From Vibrio sp. SS-MA-C1-2 (GTDB taxonomy: Bacteria > Pseudomonadota > Gammaproteobacteria > Enterobacterales > Vibrionaceae): 64,000 nt of DNA. Numbering within the stretch: the stretch's first letter is position 1; the number at the start of each line of letters is the position of its first letter. The DNA is taken from NCBI RefSeq assembly GCF_021513135.1, contig NZ_CP090981.1, positions 310,001 through 374,000 on the forward strand, read 5' to 3'. Positions 32,580 through 42,932 of this stretch are shown here, one piece after another. The position numbers and the translations under genes are program-made. The notes under the pieces are model-generated. The model was not told the origin of the DNA. It searched no databases and saw only the letters and a list, made by a program, of their open reading frames with translations.

Positions 32580-32767
32580 AACAGCTCCAAATATTAATCA
32601 ATCCTATTGCAAATTATCTCTACTTTGCAATCTTGGTTATATTTTACATACAACCACTAAAAATAACACCATCAAATCGAGATACAATCGATCAGAATTG
32701 CATCTATCACACAATTTGGCGACTTGATTTCAAGACGTTTCACTAAAACGTGTTATCAATTCAAGGG

Positions 32768-33924
32768 CTAAGCTTGTTCTTTCTTGGCTAAGTTATTCCA
32801 AATGATCAACAATGAAAGAACTAATAAGCTAGATAAAAGATAAATTCCCACACTTCCCCACTGTTGATACAACGCACCGCCAATCACCCCCCCAAGAAAG
32901 CGCCGATAAACTGACTCGTACTGTACACACCGGATGCACGGCCTTTGGCTCCAACTGGTGCTAACTTTGTGAGTAATGAAGGCATTGATGCTTCTAAATA
33001 GTTAAAGCCAGAAAAATAGAACCATCCTGCCACACCCAATAGCCAAATAGATGAAGGGTTAAACAACAAGATAACTAAGCCAATGAGCAACATAATTAAC
33101 GCAATTTGATTCGCTTTATTCTGGTTTTTCTTTGCCATTTTCATTAATGGGCCAAGTACTGCCAAAGCACAGAAAAAAACAGGAAGATAAAAGAACCAAT
33201 GATGGTCGGGGATTAAACCGTGATCCACCAACTGCAAAGGCAACGTAATAAATAGTGCCGTCATCATTAAGTGGATAACAAATACGCCGTAATCAAGTTT
33301 AAGTAATGAGCGGTTTTTTAAAACATCACCTAATGTCCCTTGCTTTACTTTACTCGCTTTGTGTTGTTTGGGTTCTTTTGGCACCCACCAGCAAACCACA
33401 GCAATTGCAGCAATCGCCATTGCGGCAATGGTATAAAATAGACCACTTAAACCAAAATTTGCCGCTAAAAGTGGGCCAACGATCATTGAAATAGCAAATG
33501 ACATGCCAATAGATATTCCAATGATTGCCATCACTTTTGTGCGTTGAGACTCTCGACTTAAATCGCCAGCTAAAGCTAAAATAGCGGCAGCAATCGCCCC
33601 ACACCCTTGAATAGCTCGGCCAATTACCACGCCGTAAATCGAGTCAGAAGAGCCAGCGATAACACTACCTAATGCAAAAAGAAGTAGCCCTGCAACCATC
33701 ACTGGTTTACGACCAATTTTATCAGATAATAGCCCTGCAGGGATCTGCAAAGCAGCTTGAGTCAGCCCATATGCGCCAATGGCTAAACCAATCCACATTG
33801 GGCTGACCCCTTGTAAATCTGAGGCGTAAATAGCGATAACCGGCATAATCATAAATAACCCCAACATCCGTAATACAAATACGGAAGCCAGCGAGGTAGC
33901 GGCTCTAACTTCAATCGGATTCAA
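32768..33924 (-). CDS. MFS transporter with an apparent frameshift in a G7 run
   Basis: Twelve-helix major facilitator resembling YajR without its C-terminal soluble domain. The uninterrupted frame (32884-33924, 346 aa) begins MNPIEVRAATSLASVFVLRM, has the loop GLLSDKIGRKPVM, and stops right after SQFIGAFLGG. The stop lies in TTGGGGGGGTGA. One extra G would continue the frame as VIGGALYQQWGSVGIYLLSS and on to a TAG at 32768, giving about 385 aa and the missing last helix. So the gene is either broken, phase-variable, or affected by a sequencing error at 32887-32893. Substrate unknown. Confidence 0.8.
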
Positions 33925-34152
33925 AAGAACTTCTCCAGTAAAATATAAGGTACTCGTCTTATCTTAACCCTATTTTGTAAAAATTTGTTAATCCGTTTGC
34001 TGATGTTGAACAATAAACTTAAATCACACTCACTACGATAAGTTATCCATTTATTTAATTTTTCTATTTATGATCAAGTCAATCCGTCATATTATAGAAA
34101 TAACAGTTCTTTGACTGAACAGATACCCTTATTTTTTTAATGGATAGATAAA

Positions 34153-35022
34153 ATGATAAAAAAATGTCTTTTCCCTGCTGCTGGTTATGGAACACGCTTC
34201 CTTCCTGCAACAAAATCAATGCCAAAAGAGATGATGCCGATCGTCAACAAACCTCTTATTGAGTATGGCGTTGAAGAAGCGATCAACGCGGGCATTACCG
34301 GTATGTGTGTGGTAACAGGGCGTGGTAAACAATCATTAATGGATCACTTTGATAAAAACTACGAACTAGAGCACCAAATTAGCGGCACCAATAAAGAAGT
34401 CCTTCTTGATGATGTTCGCCACCTTATCGACTCAGCAAGTTACACTTACATCCGCCAGCGTGAAATGAAAGGTTTAGGTCATGCAATTTTAACTGGACGC
34501 GATCTTGTTGGTGACGAACCTTTCGCCGTTGTACTTGCCGATGACCTTTGCGTCAATGAAGAGCGGGGTGTATTAGAGCAGATGGTGGGTTTATATAAGC
34601 AATTCCGTTGTTCTATTGTAGCCGTTGAAGAAGTCCCAGCAGAGGAAACTCACAAATACGGTGTTATCTCAGGCGAAGAGATCCGTGATGATATCTTCCG
34701 TGTGGATACCATGGTTGAAAAACCAGAACCAGGCACAGCACCAAGTAACTTAGCGATTATTGGTCGCTACATTCTGACACCTGATATTTTTGATATTTTA
34801 GAAAATACGCCTCCAGGTAAAAATGGTGAAGTTCAAATTACCGATGCACTATTAGAACAAGCTAAAAGTGGCTGTGTCTTGGCATATAAGTTTAAAGGTC
34901 GTCGTTTTGACTGCGGTAGTGTTGAAGGCTTTATTGAGGCAACTAACTTTGCTTATGAGAATATCTACTCTAAAGATAAGCATGCTGAACTTGCGAAAAA
35001 AAGCACTAAAGAAAAGAAATAA
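34153..35022 (+). CDS. galU: UTP-glucose-1-phosphate uridylyltransferase
   Basis: Makes UDP-glucose for LPS, capsule, trehalose and galactose use. 289 aa. Seen: nucleotide-binding PAAGYGTRFLPATKSMPKEM, ADDLCVNEERG, VEKPEPGTAPSNLAIIGRY and FKGRRFDCGSVEGF. Lys-rich tail. A GGATAGA stretch upstream of the ATG is a modest ribosome site. An ERIC follows its stop. Confidence 0.97.
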   Translation: MIKKCLFPAAGYGTRFLPATKSMPKEMMPIVNKPLIEYGVEEAINAGITGMCVVTGRGKQSLMDHFDKNYELEHQISGTNKEVLLDDVRHLIDSASYTYIRQREMKGLGHAILTGRDLVGDEPFAVVLADDLCVNEERGVLEQMVGLYKQFRCSIVAVEEVPAEETHKYGVISGEEIRDDIFRVDTMVEKPEPGTAPSNLAIIGRYILTPDIFDILENTPPGKNGEVQITDALLEQAKSGCVLAYKFKGRRFDCGSVEGFIEATNFAYENIYSKDKHAELAKKSTKEKK

Positions 35023-35034
35023 TCGTTAAAAGAG

Positions 35035-35160
35035 TATATCTAAAGTAATTGGAGTTGGTAGTCGGCGACAAGTAAATGAGGTCCCATGAGTATAGGTGTA
35101 CTATACAATTGGGGCGAATGAACGATGTCAGCAACCTAGCAGCTTCAAGTATGACGCGAT
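35035..35160 (+). repeat. ERIC element downstream of galU (copy 5)
   Basis: About 126 bp with TAAAGTAATTGGAGTTGGTAG, TGAGGTCCCATGAGTATAG, ATTGGGGCGAATGAACG and CCTAGCAGCTTCAAGTATGA blocks. The right end is diverged (ACGCGATAGG instead of AAGGGTATA). Confidence 0.88.
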
Positions 35161-35302
35161 AGGTGGATTTTACCTTTAAGGTGCAATATATTAGCGATGC
35201 TTAAAGTAGAAATCACAAACTGTTCCAAACTAAAGATGACTCACTGACTATTTAAGATGTTGTCATAACATTCAAAATAGTGTGATTGAATGAAGGATTG
35301 TT

Positions 35303-35593
35303 ATGAAAATAGATACCATGGCGAAAGCCTTTAAAGAACTCGGCCACGCTACGCGTTTAAATATATATAAAAATGTGATTAAAGCAGGTGTCAACGGCAC
35401 TCCTGTTGGCTCAATTCAAGAAGAATTATGTATTCCTGCGTCCACGCTTTCACATCATATTTCGAGTCTAATATCTGCTGGACTTATCTCTCAACGTCGA
35501 GAGGGACGTGTTTTATACTGTGTTGCAGAATATGATTGTTTACAGTCTGTTATCGATTTTTTACAAGAAGAGTGCTGCATTAAAGATCAATAA
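35303..35593 (+). CDS. ArsR-family transcriptional regulator
   Basis: Small winged-helix repressor of 96 aa. Helix-turn-helix visible at VGSIQEELCIPASTLSHHISSLISAGLI, wing at QRREGRVLYCVAEYD. The classical ArsR metal motif (ELCVCDL) is missing; Cys occur at the recognition-helix start (ELCIPAS), in the wing, and paired at the end (EECCIKD). Metal or redox sensing is possible but unproved. GAAGGA precedes the ATG. No adjacent target operon: upstream is an ERIC, downstream the decayed aroQ. Confidence 0.85.
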   Translation: MKIDTMAKAFKELGHATRLNIYKNVIKAGVNGTPVGSIQEELCIPASTLSHHISSLISAGLISQRREGRVLYCVAEYDCLQSVIDFLQEECCIKDQ

Positions 35594-35914
35594 CTAGCAC
35601 AGCAAATGAAACAACTCTCTGTTTCAATTCAATTTCTTAAATTCGATCACACTTCTTCAACCTAACTGGTCGCTAAGCGCTGCCAGTTTAGTCCAAATTA
35701 AATCATATTTTTAGCTATCTTAGCTGATAAGACCAGTATTTTGCTGCGATTTGTTGTTAATTCGCTATAATCGTCAGCTACAATACAAAATATCTACATC
35801 AAAAAGTCTTACTTGCTAATTTTAGTTTTTACTGGCAAGTTATTGACAAACACTAGCAAAAATCGTGAAAAAATGTAGCGAAAACATCAAATATTGCGGT
35901 TAAGTTGGCGGAAT

Positions 35915-36235
35915 TTAAGAAAACAATTCATCAGCTTCCAGTAATAACAGAGAAATCGCACTCATCGCTTTTGTTAATAATTTGCAACATTAGCTCAATA
36001 ATCTGATGCTGATGTAGATATTAATTAATAGAATTCAGAAAATGTAGAGCCATTTAGATGATAAATACCTATGCATTTTTACTCACGCCAACGAAGCTTC
36101 GCAAAATCGTTGGATGTTGATATTCCATTTATAGAAGTGCAGCTAGTCAATGTGCACGCACGAGAACTTTTGTTTTCTCTTCCCAACTATCGGATAAAAT
36201 AGTCGAGAAGCTAAAACAAATAGCGATGAATTTGT
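35915..36235 (+). pseudogene. aroQ: Decayed aroQ (3-dehydroquinate dehydratase type II) remnant
   Basis: Directly upstream of accB, where Vibrionaceae carry aroQ as I recall. A 43-codon ORF at 36071-36202 contains VDIPFIEVQLVNVHARE, matching the AroQ core IPFIEVHLSNVHARE (the catalytic His is Gln here). After a frame change the bases at 36174-36195 read L-S-D-K-I-V, matching the following AroQ motif. Upstream, GCATTTTTACTCACGCC fits NPAAFTH, and around 35939-35972 SSNNREIALI fits QSNREYELI, each in a different frame with stops between. The first third is not recognisable. No intact frame exists, so this is a pseudogene if the sequence is right. The stretch 35594-35914 before it is AT-rich with no gene seen. 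Confidence 0.68.
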
Positions 36236-36299
36236 ACTGAGTGTTGCGACACGTCGTTTCAATCAGTTAATCCTCATAATATAGATAAGAGTAGATACG

Positions 36300-36743
36300 A
36301 TGGATATTCGTAAGATAAAGAAACTAATCGAATTGGTAGAAGAGTCTGGTATTGCTGAATTAGAAATTTCAGAAGGTGAAGAGTCAGTACGCATTTGTCG
36401 TGCAACTGCACCTATCGCAGTACCGGCTCCAGTCGCTATTGCAGCAGCACCAGTTGCACAAACAGCTGCTCCTGTTGCCGCAATTGAAGAAGCGCCAGCA
36501 GAAGTAACAGGTCACAGCGTTCGCTCTCCAATGGTCGGTAGTTTCTACCGAGCGCCAACACCTGAAGCTAAGCCATTCGTTGAAGTAGGACAGCAAGTCA
36601 ATGTTGGTGATACTCTGTGTATTGTTGAAGCCATGAAAATGATGAACCAGATCGAAGCTGATAAAGCAGGTGTGGTTAAAGCTATCCTTGCAGAAGATGG
36701 ACAGCCGATTGAATTCGATCAAGCACTTGTTATTATCGAATAA
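36300..36743 (+). CDS. accB: Biotin carboxyl carrier protein of acetyl-CoA carboxylase
   Basis: Carries the biotin that shuttles CO2 in the first step of fatty-acid synthesis. 147 aa: N-terminal [32 protein letters not shown], an Ala/Pro linker (about 35-65), and the biotinyl domain with the target lysine 113 in EAMKMMN. GAGTAG-like ribosome site before the ATG. Operon with accC 13 bases later. Confidence 0.98.
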   Translation: MDIRKIKKLIELVEESGIAELEISEGEESVRICRATAPIAVPAPVAIAAAPVAQTAAPVAAIEEAPAEVTGHSVRSPMVGSFYRAPTPEAKPFVEVGQQVNVGDTLCIVEAMKMMNQIEADKAGVVKAILAEDGQPIEFDQALVIIE

Positions 36744-36756
36744 TTAGAGGCACCTT

Positions 36757-38100
36757 ATGTTAGATAAAATTGTCATCGCTAACCGAGGCGAAATTGCATT
36801 ACGTATCTTACGTGCATGTAAAGAGCTCGGTATTAAAACTGTAGCTGTTCATTCTACTGCTGACCGCGATTTAAAGCATGTATTACTTGCTGATGAAGCA
36901 ATCTGCATCGGTCCTGCTCGTAGTATTGACAGCTATCTAAATATCCCTCGTTTGATTAGTGCTGCTGAAATTACAGGCGCAGTTGCAATTCACCCTGGAT
37001 ATGGCTTCCTTTCAGAAAATGCAGATTTTGCTGAGCAAGTTGAACGCTCTGGCTTTATCTTTGTGGGACCTAAAGCGGAAACTATCCGTTTAATGGGTGA
37101 CAAAGTTTCTGCTATCAATGCCATGAAAAAAGCCGGTGTTCCTTGTGTACCAGGCTCTGATGGTCCATTAAGTAACGATGAAGCTAAAAATAAAGCATTT
37201 GCAAAACGTATTGGCTATCCAGTCATCATCAAAGCCTCTGGTGGCGGCGGTGGTCGTGGTATGCGTGTCGTACGTAGCGAAAAAGATCTTGCTGAATCAG
37301 TTGCAATGACTCGAGCAGAAGCGAAATCCTTCTTCGATAATGATATGGTTTACATGGAAAAATTCCTAGAAAATCCTCGTCACATCGAAGTTCAGGTTCT
37401 TGCTGATGGTCAAGGTGGCGCAATCCATCTTGGTGAGCGTGACTGTTCTATGCAGCGTCGTCACCAGAAGGTTGTTGAAGAAGCTCCAGCACCAGGTATT
37501 ACAGCAGATATGCGTAAGTATATTGGTGAACGTTGTTGCCGTGCTTGTGTTGAAATCGGCTATCGTGGTGCAGGTACTTTCGAATTCCTATATGAAAACG
37601 GTGAGTTCTACTTCATTGAAATGAATACCCGTATTCAGGTTGAGCATCCAGTCACTGAAATGGTAACTGGCGTTGACTTAATTAAAGAACAACTTCGTAT
37701 TGCAGCCGGTCAACCATTATCGTTCACTCAAGATGACATCCAGATCCAAGGTCATGCTATTGAGTGTCGTATCAATGCAGAAGATCCAGTGACATTTATG
37801 CCGTGTCCAGGTGAGATAAAACGTTTCCATGCCCCTGGTGGTTTAGGTGTACGTTGGGAATCACACATCTACACTGGTTATAAAGTACCACCGCATTATG
37901 ATTCAATGATCGGTAAACTTATCTGTTATGGTGAAAACCGTGATGTTGCGATTGCGCGCATGAAAAATGCCCTTGGCGAACTCGTTGTTGATGGTATTAA
38001 GACCAACACACCATTACAGATGGATATCATGAATGATGAGAGCTTCCAACACGGTGGCGCAAACATTCACTATCTAGAGAAGAAACTTGGACTTCAATAA
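36757..38100 (+). CDS. accC: Biotin carboxylase subunit of acetyl-CoA carboxylase
   Basis: ATP-dependent carboxylation of the biotin on AccB. 447 aa (E. coli 449). Seen: N-terminal [20 protein letters not shown], Gly-rich ATP-grasp loop [30 protein letters not shown], and the catalytic [14 protein letters not shown] with its Arg and Glu. Followed by a strong terminator. Confidence 0.98.
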   Translation: MLDKIVIANRGEIALRILRACKELGIKTVAVHSTADRDLKHVLLADEAICIGPARSIDSYLNIPRLISAAEITGAVAIHPGYGFLSENADFAEQVERSGFIFVGPKAETIRLMGDKVSAINAMKKAGVPCVPGSDGPLSNDEAKNKAFAKRIGYPVIIKASGGGGGRGMRVVRSEKDLAESVAMTRAEAKSFFDNDMVYMEKFLENPRHIEVQVLADGQGGAIHLGERDCSMQRRHQKVVEEAPAPGITADMRKYIGERCCRACVEIGYRGAGTFEFLYENGEFYFIEMNTRIQVEHPVTEMVTGVDLIKEQLRIAAGQPLSFTQDDIQIQGHAIECRINAEDPVTFMPCPGEIKRFHAPGGLGVRWESHIYTGYKVPPHYDSMIGKLICYGENRDVAIARMKNALGELVVDGIKTNTPLQMDIMNDESFQHGGANIHYLEKKLGLQ

Positions 38101-38147
38101 GTTAACCTATTAGCTTGTTCATATTCAAAATTTCTTTTTAGAAAGAT

Positions 38148-38192
38148 AAATAGCGATAACAGTAGAAATACCTACTTTATCGCTATTTTTTT
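38148..38192 (+). terminator. Terminator of accBC
   Basis: Twelve-base arms AAATAGCGATAA / TTATCGCTATTT with an inner AGTAG / CTACT pairing, then a T-run. The rest of the gap to yhdT (38193-38496) is AT-rich with no gene recognised. Confidence 0.92.
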
Positions 38193-38496
38193 ATCCAAAA
38201 TTAAGGGCTGATCACCCAATCTTTTATTCTAATATGCTGGATTTTTCTCAGTGGGTTTCACTAAATAACCCCCTATTTGTCCGATAAATATCTAATATAT
38301 TTTTTACATTCTGTTATCGACATACGATCAAAATTAGACTACTTTAGTCAACTTTTATAAATCTCTTTGATTGACAACTCAATATCATTTCTCTTTTATC
38401 CATCGGTTTACTAAGAGTGAGAGTTGATATGTTGAGTTTGACTCATCATATTTAATCGTCATCGCGTCAATAATTTAGTTAAAATGGAGACTCACA

Positions 38497-38820
38497 ATGG
38501 AGACGTTAGACGCTCGTTATCGTCAAGCCAACAAAGAAGCACTATGGTCTGTCGCCTTAGCTGTTGGTTATTTTGTTTGGTGGTATGCCTCTGCCTATGG
38601 TTTAGCACCCGCAGCAGGCGATCCTTTAACCCTATATTGGGGGGTTCCACTTTGGTTTTTAATGGCATGTATCATTGGCCCCATTGTTTTTATCCTTCTC
38701 TCTATCGCCATGGTGAAATTTATCTTTAAAGATATGTCATTAGAAATAACCCCTCTCGACAATGACAATAGAACAATTACCAAGGCAACAGAAATGAAAA
38801 TGGAGAAGAGAGATGAATAG
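38497..38820 (+). CDS. yhdT: YhdT-family small membrane protein
   Basis: Two-helix inner-membrane protein (DUF997) always found before panF; it may assist pantothenate uptake. 107 aa, longer than the roughly 80 aa of E. coli YhdT owing to a polar C-terminal tail (from about 83). Helices at about 18-38 and 50-75; W-x-W rich core YFVWWYASAYGL. GGAG precedes the ATG. Its stop overlaps the panF start by 8 bases, so the two are coupled. Confidence 0.92.
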   Translation: METLDARYRQANKEALWSVALAVGYFVWWYASAYGLAPAAGDPLTLYWGVPLWFLMACIIGPIVFILLSIAMVKFIFKDMSLEITPLDNDNRTITKATEMKMEKRDE

Positions 38821-40273
38821 TGCCGTTATTATCCCTTTAGTTATCTACCTTTTTGCCGTTTTTTCGGTCGCGTTTATTACCAAACGTCATCAAAAAAGTG
38901 GGGGGTTTCTTTCTGAGTACTTAATTGGAAACCGCACCATGGGAGGCTTTGTGCTTGCCATGACGCTTGCGGCGACTTATACCAGTGCAGGTTCATTTAT
39001 TGGTGGTCCAGGTGCTGCTTATAAAATGGGGCTCGGCTGGGTACTATTGGCGATGATTCAAGTTCCAGCTGCATGGTTAACCCTTGGCGTATTAGGTAAA
39101 AAGTTTGCGATTGAAGCAAGACGTCATAACGCCCTAACCCTCAACGATATGCTCTATGCACGTTATCAGCACCGTGGCATTGTGATCTTTGCTTCACTCT
39201 CTCTGCTATTAGCCTTTTTCGGCACCATGGTGGTGCAGTTTGTGGGTGGCGCACGTCTACTTCAGACCATTACCGGCCTCTCTTATATGCATGGTTTAAT
39301 GATCTTTGCGATCACCGTAGGACTTTACACTTCTATTGGTGGTTTTCGTGCCGTTGTAATGACAGATACCATTCAAGGGATTGTGATGATCCTTGGTACG
39401 ATCGCCTTATTAGTTGGAATCATCCATGCTGGCGGCAGTATTGGTGAGTTAGTTACAAAGCTTCATACTATCGATCCTGATTTAGTGACTCCAACAGGCC
39501 CCGACGGATTTTTAAGTCAGCCCTTTATGCTCAGTTTTTGGGTATTAGTCTGTTTTGGTGTTATCGGCCTTCCTCATGCAGCTATCCGTTGTATGAGCTA
39601 CCGCGATACCAAATCACTTCATAAAGCCATTGTATTAAGTACGATTGTTGTTACGCTTCTGATGTTTGGTCTTCACTTTGCGGGAGCATTAGGCCGAGCG
39701 ATTATTCCTGAAGTTGGCAGCCCAGATCAGATCATGCCGCAACTCATGCTAACGGTACTTCCTCCTGTCGTTGCTGGGATCTTTTTAGCCGGTCCAATGG
39801 CAGCATTGATGTCGACTATCGACTCGATGTTGATCCAAGCTTCTGCAACGTTACTAAAAGATCTTTATATCAACTACATCAACCCTGAAGCAGGAAAAGG
39901 CGAGTTAGCAGAAAAACGCCTACCGAAGCTATCGACCTTTGTCACCGCTATTTTTGCTCTATTGGTCTTCTTAGCAGCAATCAATCCACCGGATATGATT
40001 GTCTGGCTTAACCTCTTAGCATTTGGTGGTATGCAGGCTGTCTTCTTATGGCCTCTGGTATTAGGTTTATATTGGCAGCGTTCATCAGCAACAGGGGCTT
40101 TCTTATCAATGATTACCGGTCTCGGCAGTTATGCACTATTTGCCATTATTAAGCCTGACTTTGGTGGTGTCCATATTGTCGTTCCATCACTGATTATCAG
40201 TTTACTGTTCTTTGTTGCAGGTTCTTACTTTAAGCCCAATCAAGTAAAAGAAGTTGAAGTTATCGCCAAGTAA
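38813..40273 (+). CDS. panF: Sodium/pantothenate symporter
   Basis: Sodium:solute symporter (SSS family) importing pantothenate for CoA synthesis. 486 aa (E. coli 483), about 13 helices. Typical PanF stretches: NRTMGGFVLAMTLAATYTSAGSFIGGPGAAYK, GLGWVLLAMIQVPA, NALTLNDMLYARYQ and GPMAALMSTIDSMLIQASATL. Overlaps yhdT. GGAGAAG upstream lies inside yhdT. Confidence 0.97.
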   Translation: MNSAVIIPLVIYLFAVFSVAFITKRHQKSGGFLSEYLIGNRTMGGFVLAMTLAATYTSAGSFIGGPGAAYKMGLGWVLLAMIQVPAAWLTLGVLGKKFAIEARRHNALTLNDMLYARYQHRGIVIFASLSLLLAFFGTMVVQFVGGARLLQTITGLSYMHGLMIFAITVGLYTSIGGFRAVVMTDTIQGIVMILGTIALLVGIIHAGGSIGELVTKLHTIDPDLVTPTGPDGFLSQPFMLSFWVLVCFGVIGLPHAAIRCMSYRDTKSLHKAIVLSTIVVTLLMFGLHFAGALGRAIIPEVGSPDQIMPQLMLTVLPPVVAGIFLAGPMAALMSTIDSMLIQASATLLKDLYINYINPEAGKGELAEKRLPKLSTFVTAIFALLVFLAAINPPDMIVWLNLLAFGGMQAVFLWPLVLGLYWQRSSATGAFLSMITGLGSYALFAIIKPDFGGVHIVVPSLIISLLFFVAGSYFKPNQVKEVEVIAK

Positions 40274-40315
40274 CAAAGAATTAGCGTACTTGTACCGTTT
40301 TTTATAAGATAGAAG

Positions 40316-40350
40316 AAGAGCAGGTGATGATAAGTCAGCTGCTCTTTTTT
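40316..40350 (+). terminator. Terminator of yhdT-panF
   Basis: AAGAGCAG / CTGCTCTT arms around a 15-nt loop, ending in T6, 43 bases past the panF stop. Confidence 0.88.
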
Positions 40351-40368
40351 ATTAACACGATTAACACA

Positions 40369-40451
40369 ATACCCCTAAAATAATTGGCGTTACTAGTTGA
40401 CGACAAGTGAGTGCAACCAACAACCAAGCCATTTCGAGTATGATAGGTATA
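40369..40451 (+). repeat. Short ERIC with internal deletion (copy 6)
   Basis: About 83 bp. Both ends are kept (AATAATTGGCGTTACTAG... GACAAGTGAGTG, then CAACCAACAACCAAGCC ... GAGTATGATAGGTATA) but the central 45 or so bases, containing the CATGAGTATAG and GGGGCGAA blocks, are gone. Confidence 0.82.
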
Positions 40452-40553
40452 AACAAGGCAAAGTTGAATAAGAATTGCACTATCCCTTTATTGATTAAAA
40501 TCTGTTAGAATCCCCTCCAACTTTTTTTTGACCAACTTGAGAGACAAGTAACC

Positions 40554-41444
40554 ATGCCTTGGATCCAGATAAAATTAAACGCCACAGCAGAAAATGCCGA
40601 AACATTAGGTGATTACCTGATGGAAGAAACTGGCGCACTTTCTGTTACATTCTTAGACGCACAAGATACCCCAGTATTTGAACCAATGCCGGGAGAAACA
40701 CGTCTTTGGGGCGATACAGATATTGTCGGCTTATACGATGCAGAGTCTGACATGGCATGGGTGGTTGAAGCATTAAAAAATAGCCCACTTCTTGACGATA
40801 ACTTCGCTCATAAAATTGAACAGCTAGAAGATAAAGACTGGGAACGCGAATGGATGGATAACTTCCACCCAATGCAATTTGGTGAGCGTCTATGGATTTG
40901 TCCAAGCTGGCGTGAAGTACCCGATCCTGAAGCCGTTAATGTCATGCTAGATCCTGGTTTAGCATTTGGTACAGGTACTCATCCAACAACCGCTCTTTGT
41001 CTACAGTGGTTAGATGGTCAAGATTTGACCGGAAAAACGGTGATCGACTTTGGTTGTGGCTCAGGTATTTTAGCGATTGCCGCAATAAAACTAGGTGCAG
41101 AAAAAGTGATCGGTATTGATATCGATCCACAAGCGATTCTTGCATCAAAAGATAACGCAGAACGTAACGGCGTTGCTGATCAATTAGAACTTTTCCTTCC
41201 TCAAGATCAACCTGAAAATTTACAAGCTGATGTTGTTGTCGCAAATATTCTTTCAGGACCTCTCCGTGAGCTTGCGCCTGTTATTAAGAGTCTGATTAAG
41301 CCACAAGGTGCACTTGCTATGTCTGGCGTTTTAGAGAGCCAAGCAGAAGGTGTTGCAGAACAATACCGCGATGAAATTAATTTAGATCCCGTCGCAACTC
41401 GCGAAGAATGGTGTCGAATTTCAGGGCAACGAGCTGAAAAATAA
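40554..41444 (+). CDS. prmA: Ribosomal protein L11 methyltransferase
   Basis: Trimethylates L11 using S-adenosylmethionine. 296 aa (E. coli 293): N-terminal L11-binding domain ([32 protein letters not shown]), linker [19 protein letters not shown], and the SAM site [19 protein letters not shown] with the [10 protein letters not shown] catalytic loop. Lies between panF and dusB-fis, as in other gammaproteobacteria. Confidence 0.98.
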   Translation: MPWIQIKLNATAENAETLGDYLMEETGALSVTFLDAQDTPVFEPMPGETRLWGDTDIVGLYDAESDMAWVVEALKNSPLLDDNFAHKIEQLEDKDWEREWMDNFHPMQFGERLWICPSWREVPDPEAVNVMLDPGLAFGTGTHPTTALCLQWLDGQDLTGKTVIDFGCGSGILAIAAIKLGAEKVIGIDIDPQAILASKDNAERNGVADQLELFLPQDQPENLQADVVVANILSGPLRELAPVIKSLIKPQGALAMSGVLESQAEGVAEQYRDEINLDPVATREEWCRISGQRAEK

Positions 41445-41522
41445 TTTTCATTAAACAGCCTCATAATTGCTTGTTTTTCATACTGTCAAACAAAAAATTA
41501 GCAAAATGGTCATTTATTGTTC

Positions 41523-41559
41523 TTTTCAGTTGGCTAAAAAATGCGTACAATGCGCGCCC
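41523..41559 (+). promoter_or_regulatory. dusB-fis promoter with GC-rich discriminator
   Basis: TTTTCA (-35, 41523-41528), 17-base spacer, TACAAT (-10, 41546-41551), then GCGCGCCC. The GC-rich discriminator directly after the -10 is the hallmark of stringently controlled, growth-rate-dependent promoters such as that of fis in E. coli. Confidence 0.6.
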
Positions 41560-41584
41560 TTACTGAGCAGTACGGTAATGACAA

Positions 41585-42550
41585 TTGAAAATCGGTTCGT
41601 ATCAACTAAATAACAATTTGATTCTTGCTCCTATGGCTGGTGTCACAGATCGTCCCTTTAGGGATCTCTGTATGCAGTACGGTGCAGGAATGGTCGTTAG
41701 CGAAATGATGTCGTCTAATCCCGACGTCTGGCGCTCAGATAAATCGAAAAGTCGAATGATTCATGTAGATGAGTCAGGGATTCGTTCCGTGCAAATTGCC
41801 GGTTCTGATCCACTTGAGATGGCTCTAGCGGCACAGTATTGTGTTGAAAATGGTGCACAGATTATTGATATCAACATGGGATGCCCAGCCAAAAAAGTGA
41901 ATAAAAAGCTTGCTGGTTCGGCGTTATTAAAAGATCCCAAACTGATTGAGCGAATCCTCAAAACAGTGGTTGATTCAGTAGATGTCCCTGTGACACTAAA
42001 AACTCGCACAGGTTGGGATAAGGATAATCGAAACTGCGTAGAGATAGCAAAACTAGCTGAACAGTGTGGCATACAGGCGTTTGCACTTCATGGGCGAACA
42101 CGAACTTGTATGTACAAAGGTTTAGCTGAATATGATTACATTAGAGCAGTAAAGCAGGCTATATCACTCCCGGTGATCGCCAATGGGGATATTGATTCTC
42201 CACAAAAAGCTCGTGAAGTCTTAGACTACACTGGCGCTGATGCTCTGATGATTGGACGTCCTGCACAAGGTCGCCCATGGATTTTCCGGGAAATCCAGCA
42301 CTATTTAACTACTGGTGAATTACTTCCTGCCATGCCTTTAGGTGAGGTACGAGATATTTTACTGGGTCATGTTAAAGCACTGCATAATTTTTATGGTGAT
42401 TATAAGGGCCTTCGCATTGCGCGTAAGCACGTGGGTTGGTACTTATCACAACAAAACCAGATCGGGAATTTTCGCCGTACTTTTAATGTTATTGAAGATG
42501 CTTCCGAGCAGCTTGATGCATTACAAGAATACTTCGAAAACGTTGCATAA
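41585..42550 (+). CDS. dusB: tRNA-dihydrouridine synthase B
   Basis: FMN enzyme reducing uridine 17 in the tRNA D-loop. 321 aa (E. coli 321). Seen: [16 protein letters not shown], the catalytic cysteine 100 in [20 protein letters not shown]-type motif, HGRTR and ANGDI. The frame that gives [11 protein letters not shown] starts with TTG at 41585; an ATG seven bases upstream is out of frame and would give only [11 protein letters not shown]. This weak start may limit dusB relative to fis. Confidence 0.95.
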   Translation: MKIGSYQLNNNLILAPMAGVTDRPFRDLCMQYGAGMVVSEMMSSNPDVWRSDKSKSRMIHVDESGIRSVQIAGSDPLEMALAAQYCVENGAQIIDINMGCPAKKVNKKLAGSALLKDPKLIERILKTVVDSVDVPVTLKTRTGWDKDNRNCVEIAKLAEQCGIQAFALHGRTRTCMYKGLAEYDYIRAVKQAISLPVIANGDIDSPQKAREVLDYTGADALMIGRPAQGRPWIFREIQHYLTTGELLPAMPLGEVRDILLGHVKALHNFYGDYKGLRIARKHVGWYLSQQNQIGNFRRTFNVIEDASEQLDALQEYFENVA

Positions 42551-42573
42551 ATATAAGATGAGCTAATAGAGAT

Positions 42574-42870
42574 ATGTTCGAACAAAACTTAACTTCTGAA
42601 CCATTAACAGTCGCAACTGTAAATTCACAAGATCAAGTAGCACAAAAGCCGCTACGTGATTCTGTTAAAGCATCACTAAAAAATTACCTAGCCCAGTTAA
42701 ATGGCCAGGACGTGAATGAGCTTTATGAGTTGGTATTAGCTGAAGTAGAACAACCACTTCTAGACACAATTATGCAGTACACTCGCGGTAACCAAACTCG
42801 CGCAGCAAACATGATGGGTATCAACCGTGGTACTCTTCGTAAGAAGCTAAAAAAATACGGCATGAACTAA
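42574..42870 (+). CDS. fis: DNA-binding protein Fis
   Basis: Nucleoid protein and regulator of rRNA synthesis and growth transition. 98 aa, the same length as E. coli Fis. N-terminal beta-hairpin and helices A/B, then the helix-turn-helix [20 protein letters not shown] nearly identical to E. coli. Co-transcribed with dusB (23-base gap). Confidence 0.98.
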   Translation: MFEQNLTSEPLTVATVNSQDQVAQKPLRDSVKASLKNYLAQLNGQDVNELYELVLAEVEQPLLDTIMQYTRGNQTRAANMMGINRGTLRKKLKKYGMN

Positions 42871-42895
42871 TACATTTAGCTTAAGCTATTAATTT

Positions 42896-42932
42896 AAAAA
42901 GGCTTTTCTCTTTTAGGGAAAAGCCTTTTTTG
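42896..42932 (+). terminator. Terminator of dusB-fis
   Basis: GGCTTTTC / GAAAAGCC arms, 9-nt loop, A-run before and T6 after. Confidence 0.92.
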
